Assembly: GCA_027946365.1 (NCBI GenBank)
Contig: JAPEUQ010000003.1
Span: forward strand, 1,736,001 to 1,800,000
From: Kalmusia sp. IMI 367209
Taxonomy: Eukaryota; Ascomycota; Dothideomycetes; Pleosporales; Didymosphaeriaceae
DNA: 64,000 bases
Reading direction: 5' to 3'
Shown: piece by piece, positions 55,337-64,000 of the stretch
Numbering within the stretch: position 1 is the stretch's first letter
Layout of the letters: every line of letters starts with the position of its first letter
Program-made: the position numbers and the translations under genes
The notes under the pieces: generated by a model
The model's database searches: none
What the model saw: only the letters and a program-made list of their open reading frames with translations
What the model was told of the DNA's origin: nothing

Positions 55337-55805
55337 ATGGGCTGCTTTTTTTCCACTGAGAAGTTGTCCGACAAGCCCTCTGTCACCGACGATGGTGGCC
55401 ATAACAACAACAATTGTAAAGGATGCATAGACTGCTCATTGTAACAACCACCCTCCACATATAAGACTCCTATTTTTTAACATCCCCAAGCTGCAATGAC
55501 TGCGTCGGTTCGCTTTCCCGGCTTTTCTTCTCCTCATTAATCCTGACTCATGTTCTTCAAAAGACTGCGTTCGATGCAAGAATTGCAACGATTGCACGGG
55601 ATGCGAGGATAGTCGAAAGTAGGGATGATGTTACATCTGGCCTTCGTGATGCTGACGCGTCTATAGTCTGAATAATTGCGTGGACTGTGTCAAGTAAGTA
55701 GGTTGAAATGGAGGTTATGATGGAGGCTAACGATGAAGTTGCTCGAACTGTGACGATTGTTCCGGGCTGAAAAATCGGCACAATGAGTCGGGTGTGCATG
55801 AGTGA
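55337..55805 (+). CDS. MGC-type Cys-triplet-repeat protein B, 89 aa, five exons
   Basis: Exons 55,337-55,440, 55,491-55,507, 55,564-55,618, 55,667-55,693 and 55,739-55,805 have introns of 45-56 nt; the second donor (GTTCGC) is weak. The start MGCFFSTEKLS again has Gly2, Cys3 and Ser6 for dual acylation. An Asn-rich linker (HNNNN) leads into 17 consecutive triplets from C27 to C75. Fifteen begin with Cys and two with Ser or Leu (SRN, LNN). The ending is CSGLKNRHNESGVHE, sharing CSGLKNRH and VHE with A. The intron before CVR lies at the same place and phase in both paralogs. The last intron of A is absent in B. B lacks the PPAY motif. It is a tandem duplicate of A with four fewer triplets. No known family is recognised. 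Confidence 0.78.
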
Positions 55806-56075
55806 GCGTGACAGTCAGGCCATCTGTTGTGTCAAAGGAAGATGCAGTGATGTTTAGAATAACGAGGATGCTAGCCCACAAAGTACAACTTGAGTTATCA
55901 GAATACCATTTAGTAAGCTTCATTCAATGGGTATAAATCCGCCTCTCAATCTTTGTAAAGCTGGACGACCTTATGTCTTCGCCTTCCCTATGTCATCCTT
56001 ATTGTAGATTGTTACTAACACAGCTGCACTAAAATAGTCCCTTTATATAGATCATGTCCTTCGTGGCGTCTTTAT
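55806..56075. other. Convergent intergenic region
   Basis: The 3' ends of the Cys-triplet gene B (plus) and the chromodomain gene (minus) face each other here. No gene recognised. Confidence 0.4.
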
Positions 56076-57580
56076 TTACCTGCTGAAGGTTCGATGCAGT
56101 GACCCTTTCACTTTCCGTTTCTCGATCTTCTCGTTGTACTCCGTTAGGAGCTCCTGCGTACCAAGAAGATCCTCTTCGGGTAGCCAGTCGCTGCTGTCCT
56201 CGTAACCATCCCATTTAACTAAGTAGTACTTCTTGCCATCTTCATACGAATGACTCAGTATAGCTTCCACTACAAATTCCTCTCCACTCTGTTCTTCACG
56301 ATCGTCTTCTGTGTTTCCGTCGTGAATGTTCTGCTCAGCGGCGTCGGACTTGTCCGAAGGTATTGCACTATGTTCAAATACGGGTTGTCGCATATGGAGC
56401 ATGCGGTCATCGGAGCGAGTACTAGACTCCGAAGCGCTTGACTCAATTTTCTCCGCCAGTATGCTCTTCGATAAAGAGTGCGTGAGTGCAAATGACTGCT
56501 TAGGTGACGTTGGACCTGCCTTTGTCATAATCAACGCTGATGTAGATGCCCAATCTTCTGTCCTACGCCTCTTCGTGCGATGGTCGTCCGCACCGTCGCT
56601 TTCCGTGCCAAGGAAGTTTCTCCCGTATTTGTCCCGTTCAAATTGTAGTTGTACCACCGCGTCGGACCTTGAACGCCCATCTTCTTCGGAATTGGAGTCA
56701 TCGTCGATGGGAGACCGGCGGGTAAGCATCAGCGACTGGCGTCGGTGAGTTGCGATAGGCGAGTTGGGTAATGCGCTGTTTGTAAGCAAAGAGTTGCGGG
56801 CCTGGCTAGGCGACGGCTTGTTCGTTGATATCTCATAATTGTCCTCTCCATCAACATCTTCAGTATCGATACTGGCGATCTGGAACGATTGGCGGCGCTG
56901 CAGCTTCTCCATAGCGTCAACATCCTGACCACCCGCTGTAGTAAGACCGCACCGTGCTAGTCCCCTTCCTCGACCCCTGCCTCTACCTTTACCCCTACCT
57001 CTCGGTCTCCCTCTTGAGCGGACCTGTGTTTCGGAGTCCAGGCCTAACCCCCTCAACATCCTATTCCCACGGCCAAACCCCCGCTCCCTAGCATTCTTCT
57101 CTAATTTGCGTCGGGCAAGTTCGTCAGCTTCCGCACGCCGCGCGACTGCCTCCGCTTGCGCCACTGCTGCAAAGTCTGCTTGCTCGAAGCGTTCGAGCTC
57201 GCGTCGCGACACATATTTGAGGATTTGGCTCATATCGACTTGTAGGACTTCTTCGCGGAGCTTGGCAGGTTCATTTGAAGCTTTAATGGGGAGCTCGCTG
57301 ATTTGGACGAGATAATAGTTTCGGGCGAAGCCGTCATCGGTTTGTCTACGGCTCAGTATGGTCGATTTCGCGTTCGGCAGGGGGCATTCTTTCGGTAATC
57401 GGTGTGTGATTGTCGGTGGCGCTTTGTGTAGGCGGAATAAACCATCGTAGACTTCGGGGGCGGGCTTATAGACTTCCCATTTCGACTATTACACACTATC
57501 AATCTTTCACTATTGCGCAGAGTGGGGAATGTATCACTTACCGTAATCTTCTTATTCTTAGACCCTCGTGGTCTCCCCAT
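56076..57580 (-). CDS. Chromodomain protein with AT-hook-like and RG-rich segments, 482 aa
   Basis: Exons 57,580-57,542 and 57,485-56,076 are joined over a 56-nt phase-0 intron (GTAAGT...TAG). The 13-residue first exon is MGRPRGSKNKKIT, an AT-hook-like core (GRPRG). Residues about 14-90 are a Pro-containing ordered part (SKWEVYKPAPEVYDG; FARNYYLVQIS). A charged helix follows, then an RG-rich run near 173-189 (GRPRGRGKGRGRGR). A long disordered Ser/Asp region follows. The chromodomain lies at about 415-470: FVVEAILSHSYEDGKKYYLV, then KWDGYEDSSDWLPEEDL. Its aromatic residues (Phe/Tyr at the first strand, Trp in KWDGY, Trp in DWLP) fit a methyl-lysine cage. A nuclear chromatin reader is likely; the histone mark cannot be told. 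Confidence 0.85.
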
Positions 57581-58240
57581 TTCTGGGGAGAAGCGCGCCC
57601 TGAACGCGAAGATTGTGCGCAAGTAAGCGGAAAACTGCGGTCGAATAGAAATCACCGGTCGTAGAGCGCGTCATGGTGAGAGGCATGTGTTGATGAATTG
57701 GAGAGATGCGTGACAGTCGGAACGAGCTCAATCGTCGATTACATAAGCCATCAGTTGCGCCACATTGCCATTCGTACGCTATTCTTGATTGTGAACATCC
57801 TGCAAGATACTCAACATCGTGAATTCGTCGCACAGATATTCCTGAAAATTCTATTAATACATGATGAATTCTAACATGTCTCAATCTACGTTATGCTCTC
57901 ATCGCTTTCGAGACTGTGCGTAGCCGACATGCTAGGAGATTTGCCGACGTGGCAAACCTTCTGAGTCTCTTTTACATCACTATGCGCTTTGACACTCTTC
58001 GAGCTCGTGTCGCTCAGATAATAATTGGTGTTCATTTCAAGGACATCGCCTGCTCAGGCACAGCCTAGGGAAATCTGTGGTATGCATTTTTCTAATATGC
58101 AGCTTTGATTCTCGGATGAGAATACAGCCTTGATTATCATGCTACATCTGCTTCACTGTCGAAGCTGGTAGTGTCTTACACCATAACAGAACGGTTTTCG
58201 CCGGTCCATGAAGGCTCACCATTCCTCGCTGCAACATGGT
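57581..58240. other. Intergenic stretch
   Basis: It covers the promoter of the chromodomain gene and the 3' side of the next minus-strand gene. No gene recognised. Confidence 0.45.
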
Positions 58241-60320
58241 CTATTTCTCCACCACGCCATGCTTGAAGCCATATAATTTCCTCCTCATGGTAGCATCGAG
58301 ACGCTTGGTTCTCTGGGGCCAATCAGGACATGATCATAATATCACATGGTTTGGGGTACCTTACATCTGTCTCCAGCGGCACACGTTGACCCTTCTTCGC
58401 AGTCTCTCTAGTTTGGTCGGCATTCAGGAGAAACGGCTTATGCTTTGGGTCGCGCGCGATTTTTCCAAGTGCACCATAGTCAGGACCACGAGATCGGATA
58501 TTCGGCTCCGGTGGAGGCGGCATCAAGTCGTACGCAGACTGGCCATGGGTCTGAACGGCGGTATTAGGTTTGCTTTTCGGGGCCTGGAAAGCAGATGGAC
58601 GCAGCAAATGACTGGCAAGAGATGGGAGTCTTACTTTTGCTTTTGGGGGAGTCACCTCAAAGTCATCGACGAAGTCGCCATCCCTGTCGACCATATCTCG
58701 GCCGCGCTGCTCCATGGAATGAACGTTGAGCTTTTTCAATAGCTCAGTATCTTTGATCTTAGGCGGGCTACCCGAGATTGTCTTGAGAATGTTTTCGTCA
58801 AGCCTATTCAAATCAATCAGCATACACCTCAATTACTGTTTGACACAAATTTACCTCTCCTGGCCCCTTCGGTTGACCTCCTTCAACAGCGCCTCATCCT
58901 TCCACAAGAGGAAATTTTCTCCACCGGCGCAGAGATCACGCAGATACCAATCACCGACCTCAGACACAGTCTTTCCATAATATGGGCCCTCGGTAAAACG
59001 CATGGCGAAGTCGTACGCGCTGTCGGCTTCGTCCTGGATGTGGTCAATAATGTTCTTCGGATGGTCGTTAGCTTGGTCGACATCCATCTCATCAAGATCA
59101 GTGGTATTTTGGCTGCGAGGGACAACTTCATAAGCGCGTGGAGCCAGTTTCTGCGATCTGGTATGCTCCTGAGGCGACAGATATGCTTGGATCCGCATAT
59201 GCTCCCATGCCTCGTCCATCCGTTTCCGCAAAGCCTGAAGCTCGGCTCGCTGAGCTGGCGTGACGTCTGGGCCGGTCGTAGTTCTACGAGAGGATACAGA
59301 ACTGCCTTTGAAATCTGGTAGCGGGCGAGATCCTGTCGGTTTCTGAGAATTAATTCGCTGCTGCAGCAAATATGCTGGCTTGGTCGTAGCAGCATCCTGT
59401 TGGCGTGTAATAATGCCATATGGCGAAACAGGACCCGCAACAGAAGCAGGAACAGGGACCTCTTCATGAGCAAGAGAAAGTGCAGGATACCCTGGCGGAG
59501 TAGGTTCCATACGCCAAGCATGATAAGGCGTCGGGAACAGAGGGCCTTCCCACTGTGGGGGACCGAATGGTTGAAGAGGACCGCCTTCTAAATACGAAGG
59601 AAGAGGCGCAAGGGGTGTGTTGCGAGGTTGCAGCGAGGTCAACTTTCGAACTACCGGAGGAGGAGGGGAGAGAGGCTTGAACATTGGGCCGGGATACTCC
59701 TTAGACGCTGGACAGTCATGTCTGGCAAGATCATCGTCGAACTGCGAGCCGATGCCGCGGACACCGAGCTCCTGTTGGTATGTCGGGCCACTGTAAGTAG
59801 AATCGCTGCGCCCCGTAAATCCCGCTGGAGGTCGAGAGGGAATAGAGGACATTCCACGTCGAGAGGAGGCACCCGATCCTGGGATGGAAAGTGTGGCCGC
59901 GGCGGAGGGAGGCTCCGCTACTGACGAGTTTGAAGCGGGAGAACAACCAATAACGCGGGAACGACTACCGCCTGCTAGAATTTCCGCGATCTTCGGGTTG
60001 ATGCCGCTTCGAGGTCTTGCGGTGGGTGGTGGGTTTGTGTCATCTTGAGCTGCAGTGACGACTACTGTGGCCGGCTTCTTGGAGGCAGTTTTGCGACGAC
60101 GTGTGGAACCCAGGCCTCCGGCGACGTCTGCCAAAGCGTCTTCGCGAGGCTTTGCAATGGATGCTGGATCAGTGGCATCTCGAGCTCCAGCGACAGCCGC
60201 TGTGGTCTGCTCATTGGGGGCATACCTACGGAAATCAGCGAAATTGGTGGCAATTGCTCGCTCTCGATCTTCTTTGATTTGCTTTTTCGTGCGACGGCCA
60301 CCTTTGGGTTTAGGACCCAT
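58241..60320 (-). CDS. Hypothetical basic, proline-rich protein, 658 aa
   Basis: Exons 60,320-58,855, 58,803-58,365 and 58,312-58,241 are joined by introns of 51 nt (phase 2) and 52 nt (phase 0). The frame opens further upstream at 60,398, but MGPKPKGGRRTKKQIKEDRE at 60,320 is the likely start and looks like a nuclear or RNA-binding basic N-terminus. Residues 60-330 are Ser/Pro/Ala-rich and disordered. Residues about 360-490 look ordered: a charged helix (AELQALRKRMDEAWEHMRIQ), then DFAMRFTEGPYYGKTVSEVG and WYLRDLCAGGENFLLWKDEA. The C-terminus is acidic then basic and ends RRKLYGFKHGVVEK after the last splice; read-through of the last donor would give a different short end. No known domain was recognised. 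Confidence 0.7.
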
Positions 60321-61788
60321 AGTTGCGGTGACGAGCGAGGTTTGCCGGAGGAAGAGTTGAGGGTAAGATTGAGGAAGGTGAGGTGAGAGCGAGGACAACG
60401 GTGGCGCTAGCGGCTTGTAAACAGAAGTTGCAACACAGTGAAGGCAAGAGCGCGGCTAAGTATCCTGTACTCAATCTAAGCCCATTTGCGGATTATAGGA
60501 ATCGTATGTATTGCATGATCATTCGACTTAGCAAATATAATTTTGCCAGCGCCTGTTTATAGTCGAGGTTTCCTCTACAAGTTGCTAGGCAGTGGTATAT
60601 TGTACTACGTGCAAGGCAGCTCAACATGTGAAACACGAAAATGAATTGATTCTAAACCGCTTACGGTATGGAGTCCACTCGGTGATCTTATGGGTACTGG
60701 ACCAGATCTTGGGTTGCTGGTCACAGAAGCTCAGAGCGCAATGGTCGCAGGGGGCGGATTCGTGACCACAGTAATTTCGGTTGTGGCAGGCACAGCGATT
60801 GCGATACCGTCGAGACACCTTAGGCTACAATGAGCGTTGAATTGTAGTCCTGAATTGAGATATTGTCAATAGGAGGGGGGCAGGAACGTTTTTGATAGTG
60901 GTGGTCGAGGTGAGTTAAATTGTGGCGAGCGGGATAGTAACGAAAGGAGACATTACATAAAGTCGGCGGTGACGATGGCGATGGTGAAAATTAGAACACT
61001 GTTGCAGGCTGGAGCTTGATGGGCATTATGGTCTGAGTCATAAACTTTAATGTAGAGAATAGTCACTTGTCTAAAAGCCTAGAAGAATCAATGGCCTACC
61101 CGCCGCGAGCTTTACCTACCTACTAACCAATTGCGCCCATAGCAGATTTCAGTGAACAGTACGTTCTGTGATCTATGTATTTAGTTGGGACTCAAGTATG
61201 ACAAACCTTCAAATGTTAGCGTAAGAGCTATAGTTGTGACACGTAAATATCCAGTCTACTCTGAATATCCTAAGCCCCAGTCCCTGCATGATAGGCGCGT
61301 ACTTCGAGTAATGATGGCATTACAACCGGATGGCTTAAGTAGAACCAACCGTAATGACTCGTTCACTGACTAAGAACGCTTTCGTGGCTCAGTCGATCGT
61401 GTAGTGGAACCATCTATGAATAATGACGATAGTAGTCTTGGTGTTGAGTTCAGACAGGGATGGATCACTGTGGGTCCATGCAGTGTGGGGGAACACAGCA
61501 ACGCTTTCCCCCTTCGGGCCAGCCGCCATCCGAGCTTCAGCTCTCAGCCCCAGCGAACACGACACGACACGCTGAGTCTTCTGCAGCCCACCTCTTGTAT
61601 CTTCTTTTTCTTCGATAATGTATATTTGATTCCCTGCGCGCTGTTACTCTGGCCCTCTTCTCCGTGCATATGCTTGCTTTTTTGTTTTGTCTGTATAATC
61701 TAGTGAGCATTAACAGACGTACAAACCCGCCAGCATAACCCGGCTTCGTCGCGCTTCGAAATCGTGAGGGTGGGAATCGAGGGAGATA
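60321..61788. other. Intergenic stretch with one Cys/His-rich fragment
   Basis: Apart from the fragment listed next, no gene is recognised. It contains the divergent upstream regions of the minus-strand gene ending at 60,320 and of the Gln-rich gene starting at 61,789. Confidence 0.4.
60621..60818 (-). other. Cys/His-rich coding fragment (possible small zinc-binding exon)
   Basis: A minus-strand frame without its own ATG reads RCACHNRNYCGH, then CDHCALSFCDQQ, giving C-x-C-x5-C-G-H-x6-C-x2-C-x4-C spacing that looks like a zinc-binding module. A possible acceptor lies just upstream (ttgtag before the frame) and a possible donor (GTAAGC) follows TPYR. It could be one exon of a short unrecognised gene between 60.6 and 61.1 kb; the other exons could not be found. 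Confidence 0.3.
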
Positions 61789-64000
61789 ATGCAGAACTAC
61801 GGGCAGCATCAGGCGGGGTACCAGAGGCCCGAGAGCACCACAGGCTTTGCTGCGCCAGCAGTACCCCCGCCTTATGGAGGCACGCGTCTATAACGATTGA
61901 CATTGGGAACCTTGCACTGACTTCTTGATTAGCGCCTCAAGGATATCAAACCGCCGTTCCCCAAACTCAGAGCCAGTGGGCACCGCCTCTTCAGAGTCAG
62001 ACGCCTGTTCAACAACAATGGAATCAGCCACAGCAGCCCGCCGGAGGATACAATCCTGGGATTTACGGAGCCATGCCAGGCGGATACTCTCAAGCACAGC
62101 AGGTATATAACCTCTTGGCCGTAAACGCGTAAGAGCATGCTGACACAGAACGTTGTACAGGCTTCTGCTCAGACCTCGACTGCGTATCAGTCTCAGCAGC
62201 AAGACGTTCCTCCTCCCCCACCGCCGAAACCAGCTGCCTTCGCTGCCACGTCTCAACAACAGAACATCCAGAGCTGGGGACAACAGGCAGGATATGCTAC
62301 TCAGCAGCCACAGCAGAGCTACCAGACTGTCCAACAAAGTACAGGGTACACAGCACAGGGGCAGCAAGGAGGATATGCTCAACAGAGCGGATACCTAAGC
62401 CAGGGTACAACACAACAGTCATACAGCAATGCTGCTCCTCCGCCTCCATCACAGACCCCAGGTGGCTCATATTTTCCACCCTCACAAACACCACAAGCTG
62501 GAGGACGGCCTGGGTCCATCTATGGCGCTGACCAGGCAGGAGCATACTCTACCCCTTCGTCCGCGGTAGCGCAACATCCCCCCAACCCAGTCCTGAGCCC
62601 AAACGAGCAGAACCCCGCATACATTCCTCCCTCACTTTCTGGGCAAGGTGTTCAGTCGTACATGCCTGCAAATACGAACCCTATGCCCGGCGTATACGTC
62701 CCTCCGCCCCCCGATATACCCGCATGGCAGCAGGCATCGCATGCGCCCCTGCAAGGAGGAAAGAAGTTCAAATATACAAAGCCTGCGGTAGACCCTAGCC
62801 TCTACGCACAAGGTCAGGGGCAATATGGACAACAGCCTGCACAATCGTTGCAGTCATTTGGCCAATCCCAATACCCTACTACCGGAGGACAGACCCAGCA
62901 GACCCAGCTGGCTCAATATGGATCGACAATGCCGAACCAACCACCTCAGGACCAGTTGCAACAGCAGGGTCAATATGGACAAGCTACGCTGCCACATCAA
63001 TCTCAGTACGAGCAGCCGATCCAGCAGACACAATTTCCCGAACAGCCTAATTCTTCGTACCACCAGCCCTCATACGATCAGTCAAATCAAGCCCAAACAT
63101 ATCAGCAACAACAGCAGAATCAATGGCAACCGACCCCTCCGGCGGATCATGGCTATCCGCAGCAGCAACAGCTCGGTTCACAAGCTCCCTACAGCGGACA
63201 GCAACAAACATGGCAACCAGGGCACCAAGCTCAAGGCTCAATTCAAGCCCCCAAGCCGATCAATGGACATACCGGCTCAACGCCTCCTGGCTTTGTTAGC
63301 GAACCGAGTCCACAGAGTCAGCCTGTATCTCCAGTACAGAACCGGTTCAGTACAAGCTTCAGCTCTTCTCAGGTAGGGCTAGGCCGTACAGGTTCTGTGA
63401 GCTCTATAGCCCTCGGCGCTATACATGCTCAGCGTGTAGGGAACCGAACAGAGTCCCCCAACCCGCCACCGCCTAAGCTCCCTACGCCTCCACCGCCTCG
63501 TGACGATACAACTAAGTTCAGCGCGCTGGGTACAGGTGGTCCGTCGGACTGGGAACATTTTGGTGGAGGCGAGGAGGTTGATGACGAAGAGCTATTTAGA
63601 GCGAAAAGAGAGGAGAAAAAGAATGAGCCTGCGCAATTAGACAGTGTAGAGTTGCCGGCGCAGCAGGTATCTCCGCCTCAAGCGCAAGGGGAATGGCCTA
63701 CACCGCCGACTCACCCAGCATCGACAAACTTTTCAAATCGGGACACCTATCAGCCCACACCTCCACCGATGACTAGCACACCTGCTCAGGGACCTCCATC
63801 TCGACCTACCCAACAGAGCTTCGTAATGGGTGATGTAGCAGAACCTCCTCAGCAACTACAACAGGGGTTCGTCATGGGCGACGCTATTGTTGCACCGTTG
63901 AATGTGTCGAGCAAGCCGTCTTCTCAACCAGGTACTCCTGCTCAACAGTATGCTCAGCATCAACCGCCACCAGAATCGAGTACGTCTTTTGTAATTGGTG
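61789..64000 (+). CDS. Large Gln/Pro-rich protein, N-terminal 700 residues (runs off the window)
   Basis: Exons 61,789-61,885, 61,933-62,102 and 62,161 onward are separated by introns of 47 and 58 nt. The first donor is GTCTAT, which is weak, but it restores PYGGTPPQGYQ in frame. The start is MQNYGQHQAGYQRPESTTGF. The whole visible part is low complexity: Gln-rich with Tyr-Gly-Gln units (QYGQQP, GYAQQSGYLSQG), Pro runs, and a charged island near residue 580 (SDWEHFGGGEEVDDEELFRA, then KREEKK). Near the window edge a motif [SG]FV[MI]G occurs three times (QSFVMGDV, QGFVMGDA, TSFVIG). Such composition is common in coat, cytoskeletal and RNA-granule scaffold proteins. No domain is visible, so no function is assigned. 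Confidence 0.8.

Noticed and set aside
1..64000. CRISPR arrays, operons, ribosome binding sites or prophage
   Set aside because: Intron-rich, monocistronic fungal genes; no spaced repeat array or bacterial signals.

Overview
The window reads as nuclear DNA of a filamentous ascomycete (Pezizomycotina, most likely a Dothideomycete). Genes are monocistronic on both strands. Introns are mostly 45-60 nt with GTAAGT/GTACGT-type donors, CTAAC/CTGAC-like branch sites and YAG acceptors. The inventory is typical of such fungi: ABC-A transporter, LYR protein, Nat4-like acetyltransferase, 2EXR protein, cutinase, GH43-CBM35, and an FMO-DUF6314 fusion. Many genes are split, so models below were assembled by hand from frames, splice sites and family conservation. 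Coordinates of spliced genes span first to last coding base; introns are given in the evidence.

Layout. 0-7.5 kb: N-terminal part of an ABC-A transporter, a 16-cysteine secreted protein made of two copies of one module, and two proteins of unknown function. 7.5-13.3 kb: a decayed Dal5-type MFS gene, then two split tRNA-like elements that carry related inserts, one of them an almost perfect 76-bp palindrome. 13.3-27 kb: the densest block, with a mitochondrial protein, a degenerate ATP-grasp membrane protein, a disordered membrane protein, an acidic-tail protein, a divergent Nat4/LYRM2 pair, and FMO-DUF6314. 28.6-36.2 kb: a second duplicated-module secreted protein, a broken cutinase, a GNAT enzyme, a 2EXR protein and a GH43-CBM35 beta-1,3-galactanase. 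36.2-49.7 kb: a gene-poor block with weak ORFs and short dispersed repeats. 49.7-64 kb: two small unknown genes, the orphan 3' end of an amino-acid permease, the most unusual locus (two tandem genes for MGC-starting proteins with a strict Cys-x-x triplet repeat), a chromodomain protein, an unknown basic/proline-rich protein, and a large Gln/Pro-rich gene that leaves the window.

The best candidate for something undescribed is the tandem pair at 54,346-55,805. Both predicted proteins begin MGCxxS, which fits dual acylation at the membrane. They then run 17-21 consecutive triplets in which Cys, or rarely Ser/Leu/Met, occupies the first position. Both end in a shared tail (CSGLKNRH, then 3-5 residues, then VHE). 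Each is assembled from five or six very small exons. Two unrelated secreted cysteine-rich proteins (2.15-2.67 kb and 28.63-29.34 kb) each consist of two module copies with an intron at the same position and phase in both copies, which points to exon-level duplication as a local route to new Cys-rich proteins.
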